From the NCBI GenBank assembly GCA_019095985.1, contig CM032662.1, forward strand, positions 3,780,019-3,844,018: a DNA stretch of 64,000 bases. Reading direction: 5' to 3'. This stretch comes from Streblospio benedicti (lineage: Eukaryota > Annelida > Polychaeta > Spionida > Spionidae). Positions 1 to 12,400 of the stretch are shown here, in pieces; position 1 is the first letter of the stretch, and every line of letters begins with the position of its first letter. The notes under the pieces are model-generated. The model was not told the DNA's origin. It saw nothing but the letters and a program-made list of their open reading frames with translations, and did not search any database. The translations under genes were made by a program, and so were the position numbers.

Positions 1-899
1 TGAATCATAATTCTAGCTTTGAATGCTGCAAAAAAGGGGGGGGGGCTATGGACTATACGGGGCTATGGACATCAATCTTTTTGCCAGGACTTCCTCTAAT
101 GCTGTTGGAGAAACTGATCCTGTTAGTTTTATAGTCAACTGAATGCTATGAAAATATAAAGCAAACGAAAAATCATTATTGTATCCATTTATTGAATAAA
201 AAGACCATTGAATATTGGGGCTACGGACTATACAAAAAATCACCTCTTAAGACAAAGTACCAAAGCCAAAAACATGATTGCATGACATTAAATGGATATT
301 TTTTGCTTAGATTAGACACTTGGGTTGAAAAATGAATATTTTTCAGATTCTTAAATTTATTTTTGGTAAAGAAATGCCTTCATGTACCAACATACCGACA
401 AACTCATTTCTATAACGAAGTTGGGGCATAATAAAAACATTTATGATATTTTTTTTCCATAAAAAATATCTGGAAGCTTAGAATTTTCCCCATATAATAG
501 AACATAGGTTTATGGCATCATATGAAATCATTTTTATCAATAATAAATTGAAAAATGTAGAAAAACGCTTGCAACAGCATAACAGTCCGAAAATGGCAAT
601 TTTTTTCAGCTTTGGGTGGTTGTTTCGATCATGTAACATGCATTAAATGTACAATATTATATATCGCTGGAAAGCCAATTTTCTGATCTTTAAGATGCAA
701 ACAAATTCATTAAAGCAAGATTAAATGATAAATACGTGACTGCAATTAGTAGTGTTGAAAAGAGAAGAGGTTTACAGTTAAGTATATAACGTGGTGAATG
801 ACAATATTTATTTCAATGATTTTTTATAGGTGAAAATCGTGGAAAATGTGTAATCCTCTGAAAGGAAATTTTAAACCAGTGTATCTATTTTTTACATTA

Positions 900-1790
900 G
901 AATATTCTCATCGAGCAATCGTATACATGTTATTTGCATGTTTTGTACGTTTTAAGGGACAATATCAATTTTTCATGGATTACTAAGTGGCAAATTAACA
1001 ACAAACTTTGCCTTCTCTTTTGCTCACATTCGGGTCCCCTTACTAACCTCACATTTTGAGATATAAATCTTATCACTGCATTTAAAGATAATGCTGAGTC
1101 AAAAATATAAGTGATCTGTAAATTCTAGGATCAATAAACAATGTCACTTTCATTGGAATTGTAAGGAAAATAATTTGCAATTTGTTTAATTTTAGACGAC
1201 ACAGATGGTCTCATTGTTGGTTTTTATACTACTTATTCTGTTTGTTTGGAGACAATAAAATTTTGGTTAATTTAGTTTATTCCAACGTGTCGAAACGTCG
1301 GAATAAACTAAATTACCAAAATTTTATTGTCTCCAAACACACAGAATAAGTAGCTAAAAAACCAACAAGGAAAATAATACTAATATTTTTCACCTTAATT
1401 ATATATTACACCTATGAAAATACCAAGATGTTTTGTCAGCTAAAACACAAGGTCACGTGATATTGCATAATCGAATGATTTTCGCCAGACGTACCGTGCG
1501 TTTCCAACGGCAGACGTCACAATGTACATGGGAGAGATAGGAGACTTCTTACGTGCACCGTGCAAGTTACGTCTGACGAAAATCCTTCGGTTTATATGTT
1601 GCTGCTTCATGTGTTTTGATGGTTGCTAGCTGTCTGTTTATGTTGTGGTATTTAAATTGCTCTACTTGCTTTAATACATTATTTAAAGGAAAGAAATTTT
1701 CAGAATGCACATTACACATCATATTGCTTCTTAGTCTACAAGGATACTTAGTCGGCCACTGAGCATAACCTTTAACCCCGTATCAGCGAT
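900..1790 (+). repeat. dispersed repeat G, copy 1
   Basis: The stretch with AAAACACAAGGTCACGTGAT, the TTCGCCAGACGTACC block and GGCCACTGAGCATAAC is repeated in the same order at 25,380-26,262. The right edge is clear near 1768, the left edge is not. The palindrome at 1217-1370 is inserted in it. Confidence 0.7.
1217..1370. repeat. long palindrome (fold-back element)
   Basis: Two arms of about 70 bases match as reverse complements with a few mismatches, around a centre near 1293 that contains CGAAACGTC. It interrupts a longer repeat whose other copy (near 25.5 kb) lacks it, so it inserted later. Confidence 0.85.
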
Positions 1791-3069
1791 GAAATAAGAC
1801 AAAATTTTGTAATATAAAACCTTTTTTTTAAAGAACATTTTTAGATATCTATTGTGCTCTGCAGCGAGGCTTTCGCTGTTTTCTCAACAGCTTCATCGGG
1901 TTGAATGAAAAACCTCAGTTGGTGACATGACCACCACGGTTGAAAGTCATCATACATCCCAAGGACCGATAAAATCAATATTTTTCAATGAGGTTAGCAG
2001 AGTATGTACGGGTCGGAATGAAAATTCTAGATGCTGGAATGAAATGTATTTTTATAAATATTTGTTTTGATTTTACTTTATGCATGACTAACCAAATTTC
2101 ATTGATTAGCTGATAATCTATTATGGGAATTATTAATTCTTTGTAACATACTTCCAAAATTTCGAAGACTGTCAGTTTTTCTTGTTCACGGCTATGAGGT
2201 CCTTTACATGTAATATTTTTATCTCATAAAAATCAATAGAAGGAAAAACTGTAGTCACTAGTGGCATAATTTCATGACTGTCTTCCTGTGAATTACTTTA
2301 TCATTAATTGAAAACAAAAAACAAGTGCTGTTATATTTATACATATTTAATATAATTTGTTATTACACATGCAGAAATCAACAGCCATATAAAACAAGGA
2401 AGTCATAATTAAATTTACAGCTTCTGCTTCTGACGAGCAAATCTCCGGCCGCCCCTATGACGAGGTTACAGACACACGGCCTACAGAAGTGTGCAACTCA
2501 CAGGACCCGTCTTATCTAGAACATGCTCAATATTGCAGCAGAACAGGGCAACGTTCACTAAATTAGTGAGTTAAACTTGCAAATTTATCAAAATCACAAT
2601 CATTAGACAATATTTATAACAAAACAAATGACTACAAGTTCATAACGTTTAGTGTCCTTAATGAGATGCCAATTTCACCAATGCTACGCGTATGTTCATC
2701 ACATTTATTCTTATTCACTGGACACAATTATAAAGGACAAAAAGTATTGTTGAGAAAAAATGACAGACTTGTGTCACAGCTATTTTAATCAAAAGATTAA
2801 ATAAAAAATGTGCACAAACCTGTGCATAAAATAAGTTACCATTGAGTTTGTACTTTACAATGTAATGCATTAGATAATATGAATACACAATTGTTATCAT
2901 AAAAAACTTTGGCGAGGTATGTACACGAAAATGGCGGCCAGTAACTGTATGTACAGATCTCGCTCTATAACAACAGTCTGTACACACACAGCCCACTAGA
3001 TTTACTGCATAACAACATTTTGTTCCACAATTCGACAGCACGATTTGCCACTAAACAACACACTTACAT

Positions 3070-3451
3070 ATAAATAGCAATATTCTAGTTTATTTCAATA
3101 AATACGACGTCCCTTTTTTCACCGTCAACTTCACAAACACAAAGCCCCCGACGACACTGTGGCTATTTAGGGCTCACTCCACCAAACGCCGCCCCACGTA
3201 ACACAGACACCCTTAACATCTGTCCCTCACAACAAGCACTTTTTTCCATTTGGGGCATCGATAGTTTGTGCGGACAAGTGCTAAAAAACGACAAGGTGGA
3301 TTGGCCATGGTAGCGCAAGAGGTCAAAAGTTTGAGTCCGCTTCTACACCAATGTGGCGGACGTCGCCGAGTTTTCTCCATTCTGGCTGTGATCTCGATGA
3401 TGCGGAGGCGGCAGCCTAGACGGCGATCTCTTCCACCCCGAGGTTACGCCG
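3070..3451 (-). other. probable 3' UTR of striatin
   Basis: It follows the TGA at 3454-3452. A minus-strand AATAAA lies at 3094-3089, and others lie further on (about 2704 and 2790). No further reading frame of the family appears. The true cleavage site cannot be fixed from sequence alone. Confidence 0.45.
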
Positions 3452-6400
3452 TCATACAAACACCTGAAACAACAACGGCCAGCGTCAAACACATTCTATT
3501 ATTCAGTGCAAAGATCACCGCCAATAACCCATTCTGATTGGTTGAGTGGAGTTCTAAATTTGAAGATTTACCCGTTGCTAAGGTCTTACCGTGATTTAAG
3601 CACTGGTGGAAACCCAGTCTAAATTAGACTACTTTGCACCTGTTCTCGTATATCAAGATAAGAAAGATTGCGTGTATATTTAGCATGTTTAGTGATAAAT
3701 GGAAACTGTAATTATATTTTCTTCATGATAGAATGGTATTTGAACACTCAATTGTCGTGGCAATCGTGAAATTGAGCATGCTGACGTCTCCGTGACGTCT
3801 CCTCACATCGTTTGGGTCAATCAGAAAGTTCGTTCTGGTAAATCAGGAGTCAGCACGTTCAATTTCAAGATTGCCACGACAATCGAGCGGTAAAATCCTG
3901 CATGTATTTGTGTCGTACCTTGGCGAGAGCGTCCGCGCCGGCACTGGCGATGTACGGCTTGCTCGGGTGGAACGCCGCGTCGTGGATCGACTCCTCGAAC
4001 TTCTTGCGGTGCGACGTGATTTCCTGCACGCACGTCTTGGTGTCCAGGTTCCACAGCCGGATGGAGCAGTCGTGGCCTGCAAGAGCAGCACGTGCAATCA
4101 GCAAGAGGTTATGCAAATTATGGCAGTTTAAAGTTGGCAACGCACCGCCGACACATGGAAAGATTTTATACGCGCTACGCTGCAAATATTTGCGAGGATA
4201 CAAGGGCTGTCATGTAATAAAACGTGAGGGGTAAAGGGTAAAAGGATTAACCTACAATAGGATTACCGTGTACTTTTCACGTACTTTATCTGTGCTTGTA
4301 CAATAGTGTACAATAATTCTTCATTAATAGCTGAGGATGTGTTGTATACACACCGGAAAATATTTTTTATTTGGTCAAGATTTGGTGACACTACTACTTC
4401 CTTTTTTAAACGGACTTAACGTCGCATCAGCCTAAACTAAACGTCATTCGTTCAGGGTATAGCATCGCTGCCATCGTGATTAAAACTAGATAACTATATG
4501 TGAAACCGTATAAGGAATTGTCGTGCACAATTTATTTTAATGTTTAGCTTTTAAGAGAATAAAAAAAGTTTCATTTGACAGCATTAATTTACACTTAGAA
4601 ATGGCGCCATGTTTGCCATATCGCACCAATGTTTGATCGCATTGTAGACAATCTTATAACGGTTCAATCTTGATGAGAAATACATATTCGTGTTCCTAAC
4701 AACTTTAGCTTTATCACGATATATAAATCCGTTTCAAAAAACACCCGATAAATATTTTTACTTATTTTCTAAATTACTGTAGAATTACGTACTGCCCGAG
4801 AGGAGGTAGAGAGCGTTTGGGTCGACGGCGAGACTGGTGACGGCGTCGAGGTGTGCCACCATGGCGTGCAGCAGGCGGCCCGTCGTCACGTCGAAGAAGC
4901 GGATGTGGCGGTCGTCGTGGGCGGTGATGGCCACCGGCAGGGTGGGGTGCGACACGACCCGGTTGATCTGGTGCCCGCCCTCCACGCTGCCTGACGAGTC
5001 TGCAGCAGATATATTGCCCCCATAAGTGTGGCCATCTTGGAATTTTGCATTGGCTACTGTTACTTTTTAAAATTTCATCAGTCATTTACATCATTGTTCA
5101 TAAAAACCAAAAGTTTAAACATCAGAATCATTCATCTCAGTGGTATGCGATTGAAAAAAGACCAAAGCAATGGTAAAACTTGAAACATGATAAACAATAT
5201 AGCCTCCATAGTTGCTTTTTACCCAAATTATTGCACATTTTGGCGGCCATCTTGAAATATTGAACTTGGGGACTGCTTTTTTTCACTGTTTTAATTACCA
5301 TAGATTTAAATTGTACAATTTTGATTTTAAGTGGACTTCCAGGTTTCTTCAGAACTGCTGAAATTTTGGTGGCCATCTTGAATTTCTCACTTAGTGCCGG
5401 GATAGGAAAACTCTACCCTCGTGATTTTACTTCCCAAACCTTTTCTGAACGTGAAAATATAAGGAAATTCTCTGGACATGAATTGCATACGGAATCCACC
5501 CCAAGTGCTGGACTAAGTCAGAATTTTGCCACATACAAGTGACACGGAATAACGTACCGCTGGTTTTCAAGAACGAATGAGTAAACAGATATTTGGTCTG
5601 ACTTAGGGGTAGGATTTTAAAAAACAAAATTGTTAACACTATAGATATTTCAGTCTGGGAAAGAAAAATAAAGAAAGAGGTAAGGTGAGCTGTGAAGTGA
5701 CTGGCGTACCGTCGGTGTTTGCTGCGCCGGTGTCGAGCTGCGTGACGGGCGTGCTGCTGTCGATGCTGAACACGTAGGCGTTGGCCGAGCTGTAGGCGAC
5801 CACGAACTGCCGACCCCCGCCAGCCGGCGAGTCCCCGCTACCGCGCACAAAGTCCACGGACGTCGGCACGCCAGTCTCTGGAGCACAGACACAGCAGTCA
5901 GGATTCTCCACTCATCTGTTCGTATTGACTAGTAAAAACTTGTGGAGGACGAGTAGAATGTTTTAGCAACTCGTCATTTTGACGAGGAGCAATTCTGCTC
6001 AATTTAATATACAAATATAGATTTTTGTGCAAAGAGGACGAGTACATTTTTTTGCAGGACGAGTAGATATTTGAGGGAAAATCTTGTCGTGCTGACGAGT
6101 ACCACTTTTCAACCTAATCCTGACACTGGACACAGCGGCTTTATACAATGTAATTGTCCCCGTCACGTTGGACGTTAGAATCATTTTTTGGAAGAAAAGC
6201 TGGTAGTAGTAACCGAGAGAGCCTCACCGTTGTCGACCCTGAAGGTGTTGAGGAGCGGGCTCTGTCCCGCGGTGACTCCAGGGCTCCACAGTCGCACGGA
6301 GCCGTCAGCGGAGCAGGACAGCAGGCGCGTCTGGTGCACGGCGAGGCCCCACACCGCGTCCGTGTGGCCCACCAGCGTGTCAGACAGCACGGAACGGTCT

Positions 6401-9400
6401 AAAGCAGGCACAGGCACTTATCAGTGTTTGAAACTCGCAGGAAAAAGTTCTGGTGCAGCAGGGCCCTTAACTTTAAATAGTTGGGGGCCCTGATCATAAG
6501 TTGAGGCCCCTGCTGTGCAATATGTTTGAAATGTTGGCAAAAGAAAGTAGTTGCTTTTAAAGACACGTATTTGAATATGATTAAGTCTGGAATTTACACC
6601 AATATTCACCAAAAACAGTTGAGGGACAGCAAGGCCCTTACGTGCTAAAAGTTAAGGGCCCTGGTCAAAAGTTGGGAGCTCAGGGCCCTCGGGCCCCCTA
6701 CTATTTCAAACACTGCACTTCTTTTCTAATAGAAATATTTAGGGTGCGATCGTAGTTTCTGTCTAAAACCAGCAGGTGGCTACAAACAATTGTATTCTGG
6801 GAAAAAATAGACAAACAGTATCAGTCTTTATCATTTCTTTCTGCCACGCCGTAGCATCACAGAGCTTTGGTTGATTGAGACTGACACCACGTGGGTAAAA
6901 ATCGTACTGAAATATTTCTATCGTGACAGCGAAAAAACTTCATGCATATGCAAAACAGCCACGTGCTTGGTTTGTTTGTCTATTTATTTCCCATGATTCC
7001 TAGCTATACGAAGTATATACACATCCACCTCACCCAACAACTCTCATAACTGCTACAATAACCAGTGAAGTAGATTAAAGAATAATGGACTTGATTTTTT
7101 TAACCATATACACTAGGTATTTTTAATTTTACAACAAAACAGAAAAAAATCACGGCAAAACACAAACAACTTGATTGATTTTGGATATCACAGACGCAGG
7201 TTTGCCAACCTCAAATTTTGAAATTTCTGAATCCCGAGACAAAAATTTCTGAATTTAGTTCAAAATTTCTGAATATTACATTAAATTAGTATGTGGACGG
7301 TTAACCGGATAACCGGCTACGGTCGATTTTCCAAGCATAACCGGTCCCTACATTGACCAACCGGTTATTGATTTTGATGATTATTTTCATGCCCAAGCTA
7401 TATATATCCATATATTTAATTAATTTTGCATGATTTAACATTTTTAGCAGTTCAAATTGCCTTGCTGGTGAACGTAAAAGACGAAATGCATAAACCGGGA
7501 TTTTTTTTTCAAACGCTAATTTATACAGGGTGTCCAATCAATATACCCAGTCGCACTATCGTACTAAAAACTAGGTGTTACGTATCTAGATCTACCGTAC
7601 TACGGTTAATCGGTTACGGTTCGGTTACATAGAGCCGATTAACCGGTCTCAATTTTCTCGAACCGTCCACACACTACATTAAATATGTATTTTTCACTTA
7701 TAAGACAATTTTATAACACTGTTCTGTGTTTAGAATGGTTAATGGAGAGTAAAAAAATATTCATAAAAGCATAATTAACAACATATTTGATTAAAAATAA
7801 ATACAAAAGCTTTGGACGGTTGTCCCTCGTTTCACGTAAAAACGTTCAAAATAGGGCAAAGTCAATGACAAATGCGTTTTTATTTAATTTGATATATTTT
7901 ATTCTACCTGGTATACAGTTTTTGTAAGTCATGATCTGATTCTTGTTGAACATTTAAAAGAAAAAAATGATCTATTTTAAGTCTTTCAAATGCCCAAGAC
8001 AAAATGGAAAGATGAGAAACTATTAAAGATAAGAGAGTAAAATGGGAATTATTCAAAAATAAAAATAAGATTAGCTTCTATTGATTTTATGTAAAAAGAG
8101 AGAGAGCTAGAATTATTGAATTAGAGCGAATGATTATTCATTTAGATAGGAATTTAAATACCCATAACTACAATGAATATAAAAATATAAAAAATGGAAC
8201 TTAAAGAAATCTAAATTAACCCCTTTGACGCCATATGTCGACAAAAAAATGACACACGTAAATTACGTCTATCAACAACAGTCGACAAAAAGTCGACAGA
8301 CTCACTCAAAAACAGTTAGAGTTTGACTGGCATATTCGTAGTTAAATACTCGAGGTTCTAGTCTCAAATTCCGTTGTGTCAACAACAACAACTTTTACCT
8401 TGACATTTCAATATATTTCTAGAAGGAAATAAGCAGCATAGTGTTAATATTTTAATTCTATTCGTGACAACGAATATTTGACAACCTAGCACGCATTTTC
8501 TGCTTCAATTTTGAGGCCTGAAATACTCTTATTTATGCCGCAAAACCATAGCTTGTCATACATCACTGGAAACCTTAAGAAACCTGCTTTGCTTCGAGGC
8601 CCATTATGAAATGTGAAACTAGACTTCAAGGTCATATCACGACATGGAATTTTCAGCCTTGAAAGCAGTATTCTCAGGTTCAATCGCCGGCATAACAATT
8701 TTGACAACTGCTAAATGATGCAATAAGCCTTTATCAAGAGCGCTCTTACGAATAATCTATTTTAGCGCGCCGCTAAGGCTGATTTCCCGGAAATCGGTCC
8801 AAACCGGTAAGATCTACCATTCTGTGAGGAAAAAAAAAATTTTGAAGAAGAATTATCATATTATTTGTCATCCACGGCTCATCTTATTGTATCTTGGATT
8901 CCAGATCACAAATAAAGCGTTTGGCAAACTACCCAATAAGTGTGGACATCGGATATCTAGTATTTCTATCAAAACGGATGATGTCTTTGTCGGATGATAG
9001 AATGATCCCTGTCAAAGACCCACGAAGATAAAGAAATCAAGTTTGAACATGTTTTTGGTGCGTATTATTGTAAGTAAAAATATATTATTATGAAATAGGG
9101 ATGGTTTATGGTGTTTTTCGTGTCTATCCTGGATAAAAAGTCGCTGCACTTAAAATTTCTACTGATAATACGACATTTAAAATCAACCACTCAAGCTGTC
9201 AAATGAATGGACGATTACTCGAAATTGTCAAAATGTTACTTGATGCTGTATGTATCTTTATAATGGTGAAAATAAGAAACTAGACCGTCTCCTGAATGCG
9301 TAGTGTAAATGTGGAAATGTTCTGATGAAAAACATAAGAGCTACAAGGATCATATTTCGACTATGACAATTGAGGCCCCCCACAGTGAATAACACGTCAC

Positions 9401-12400
9401 GAAAAATGCGTGTCTGGCACTCAGGGGGTATCATAGTAAATTTACGCCTGGCGTCAAGAGGGTTAACAAAACTAAAGGCAGTATTGTCAGAAATAGGGTT
9501 AAGTGGCATGAAGAAGATGAAAAATGTACTAAATATTTTTTTGAATTAGAAAAAGCGAATTCAATACAAAAAAAAAATACATTTGGATAATGGCAAAATA
9601 ATTACTAGTCAAGAAGAAATTTTAAATGCACAAAAAAATTTCTACAGTAAATTATTATCTTCAGGAATAAATGAAATAAACTTTAACACAAATAAATTAT
9701 TTGAGAATAATGAAATTCCTCGACTTTCGGAAGAACTCAAACAAATTTTGTTTTAAACCTATTGAAATTAAAGAATGCAAAGAGGTAATGAAATCTTTCA
9801 AGAGAAACGTAGTCCCGGAAATGACGGAATCTCGATTGAATTCTATGAACAATTTTGGCTACAACTAGGACAGGTTATGATAGAATGCTTTGAATATTGC
9901 TAAAAATACGGTGAATTTTCTCATTCTCAAAAACAGGCTGTAATTTCTCTTCTACATAAAAAAGAAAATTGTAGGGGCTGATGTTGGGATGTCTGTGTGT
10001 AAATGTGCGTACCGAATGAGTCGTAGGGGTCGATGTTGGAGCTGGGTATGTTCCAGGCGCGGATGGTGGCGTCTGCTGAGCCGCTGTAGCAGACTTCTCC
10101 GCTCGGCGCCATCACGAGGGAGAGCACCGGACCCGTGTGGCCGCGGAACGTGTACACAGGCTCCACGTCCAGGGACGCAGTCCTGGGGGGGGGGATAACA
10201 AATAATGATACAATAAATAACAATAAAAAATTTAGGAACAATTATAGAATTCACTACCAAATATATTTGATATTAATATTGTGTTATTAATATTCATTAG
10301 TTTGCTAATCAGCATTTGTATTAGTAGATCCAAATGACCGAAAGGCTTGGAGGGGACGGTTGAGATCCAGACCCCAGGCCACACCCCTCTGAATGAGGAA
10401 TAATTAGGGCCTGTTTTAAAATGAATTTAGGATTTGATTGATTGATTGATTAAACCCCCCGCACATACAACTGGACTACTTTTTGGTAGTGAATTCTATA
10501 AATTAGCCATAATTAATAAATAACAATAAAATGCGAAATAACAATACAAACAACCGAAAAGTACAGTCACAGTGTCAATGTTCACATGGAATTACACAAA
10601 TGTGAACGTCATATCTCTAGAAATATAGAGATCAGACAACATTCTCATTTTTTGTTGAACACAAATATAGTGATTTCTTTGTAAGAATGATAAAATTGTC
10701 ATAAAAAAATCTGATTTTCAGACAAGGCTATACACACACACATGGTTTAAAAAAAAAAAAATCAAATCAAAATCAAATAAAAAAGCACTGACTTTTTGGC
10801 CTGCACGGTCTTCTGTAGGTTCCACAGTTTGAGGGTGTGGTCCTCTGATGCTGTGATGAGTACGGGCTCTGCTGGGTGGAAGGCGAGCGCGCGCACGCCG
10901 TCAAAGTGCGAGCGAAGCGTGTACTTGGCTGTCCACGTCTTACGGAACGCGGCCTCCTTCGACGCAGACACAGACTGAAATTGCAATTTATTATCATTCT
11001 TTTTCATGTAATTTCATTGGTTATCATGATCCAGAAGTAGATCTATCTGATAACCCGGAGAGAGTTATCGCCCCTGTTCGAAGAGGGCTGATGCTGTGGC
11101 TATCATGCTTGTACTCAGCCGGACTACTTTTTCACAATTTTTAAAACAGTGTTGCAATTGTTTAGAAAAGAATGATAAATACAAAACCTTCGGGCTTGCC
11201 GTGATACGCCCCAAGAACTCACCTGATAACATAATTCATATTACAAACTTACCCGCTTTTGTCCATTATTTTTTTTAATTTTGTTAAACACGTTCGTTAT
11301 TTAAAAAGTCCAAATTTAGATGATTACTTCGTAAATTTAGATGTAGAAAGTAAATTTGTATTCTTTATATAAAAAAAAAATTAAAAGATGTAAAATTTTT
11401 ATTTTTATTTTTTTCCATTGATCATTTTTTATGTTGAATGTTCATTTCTTCAAGTTTTCATTTAAACTATTATTCTAAAACTTCATTTTGAACCGTTTTT
11501 TTAGTAAAAGCTCACGTGAGACTTTCGGACATTCTCATTTTTACATATTCTTTTTATTGTTTTTATTTATTTTTTATTTTTTTGGTACAGCAATGACCTG
11601 TTGGGACGCAGACAAAAGGCAAGAATAGCGTTTGTATATGTACAGCGTTCGTTATTTATAAAGTCCCAATTTAGATGATAACTTTGTAAATTTAGATGTA
11701 GAAAGTAAATTTGTTTTCTTTATGAAATTCTTTTTAAAAGATGTATCAAATTTTATTGTTGCTGCATGGTAAACACTTTTTTTTTTATTTTTTTTTTTCA
11801 TTATTCATTTTTTTATGTTGAATGTTCATTTCTTGAAGTTTTCATTTATACCATGATTTTCAAACTTCACTGACAGTTTTTTTGTGAAAGCTCACGTGAA
11901 GCTTTTGGACATTCTCATTTTTATATATTGTTATTTTATTCTTATTTTTTTAATAAATTTCAATTACAGCGATAGCCTCTTTGGATCCAGACAAAAGGCA
12001 AGAGTAGCGTATGTATATGTAGGCGTTCGTTATTTGGCCTTCGTTATTTAATGTCCTAATTTTGACGATAACTTTGTAAATTTGGATGTAGAAAGTAAAT
12101 TTGTATTCCTTATGATATTTTTTTTAAAAGATGTATCAAATGTTGTCGCTGCATGGGAAATAAGTTTTTAAATTTTTTTTTTTCATTATTCATATTTTTT
12201 TTATGTTGAATGCTCATTCCATCAAATTTTCATTTATACCATGATTTTCAAATTTCACTGACAGATTTTTTTGTGAAAGCTCACGTGAAGCTTTCGGACA
12301 TTTCTCATTTTTGTATATTCTTATTTTTTTTCATAAATTTTCTGTTGCAGCAATAGCCTATTTGGACGCAGACAAAAGGCAAGAGTAGTGTATGCATTTG

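Noticed and set aside
2715-3041. 108-residue minus-strand frame downstream of striatin
   Set aside because: Considered as the last striatin exon, but the true end (VFV, stop) is at 3463-3452.
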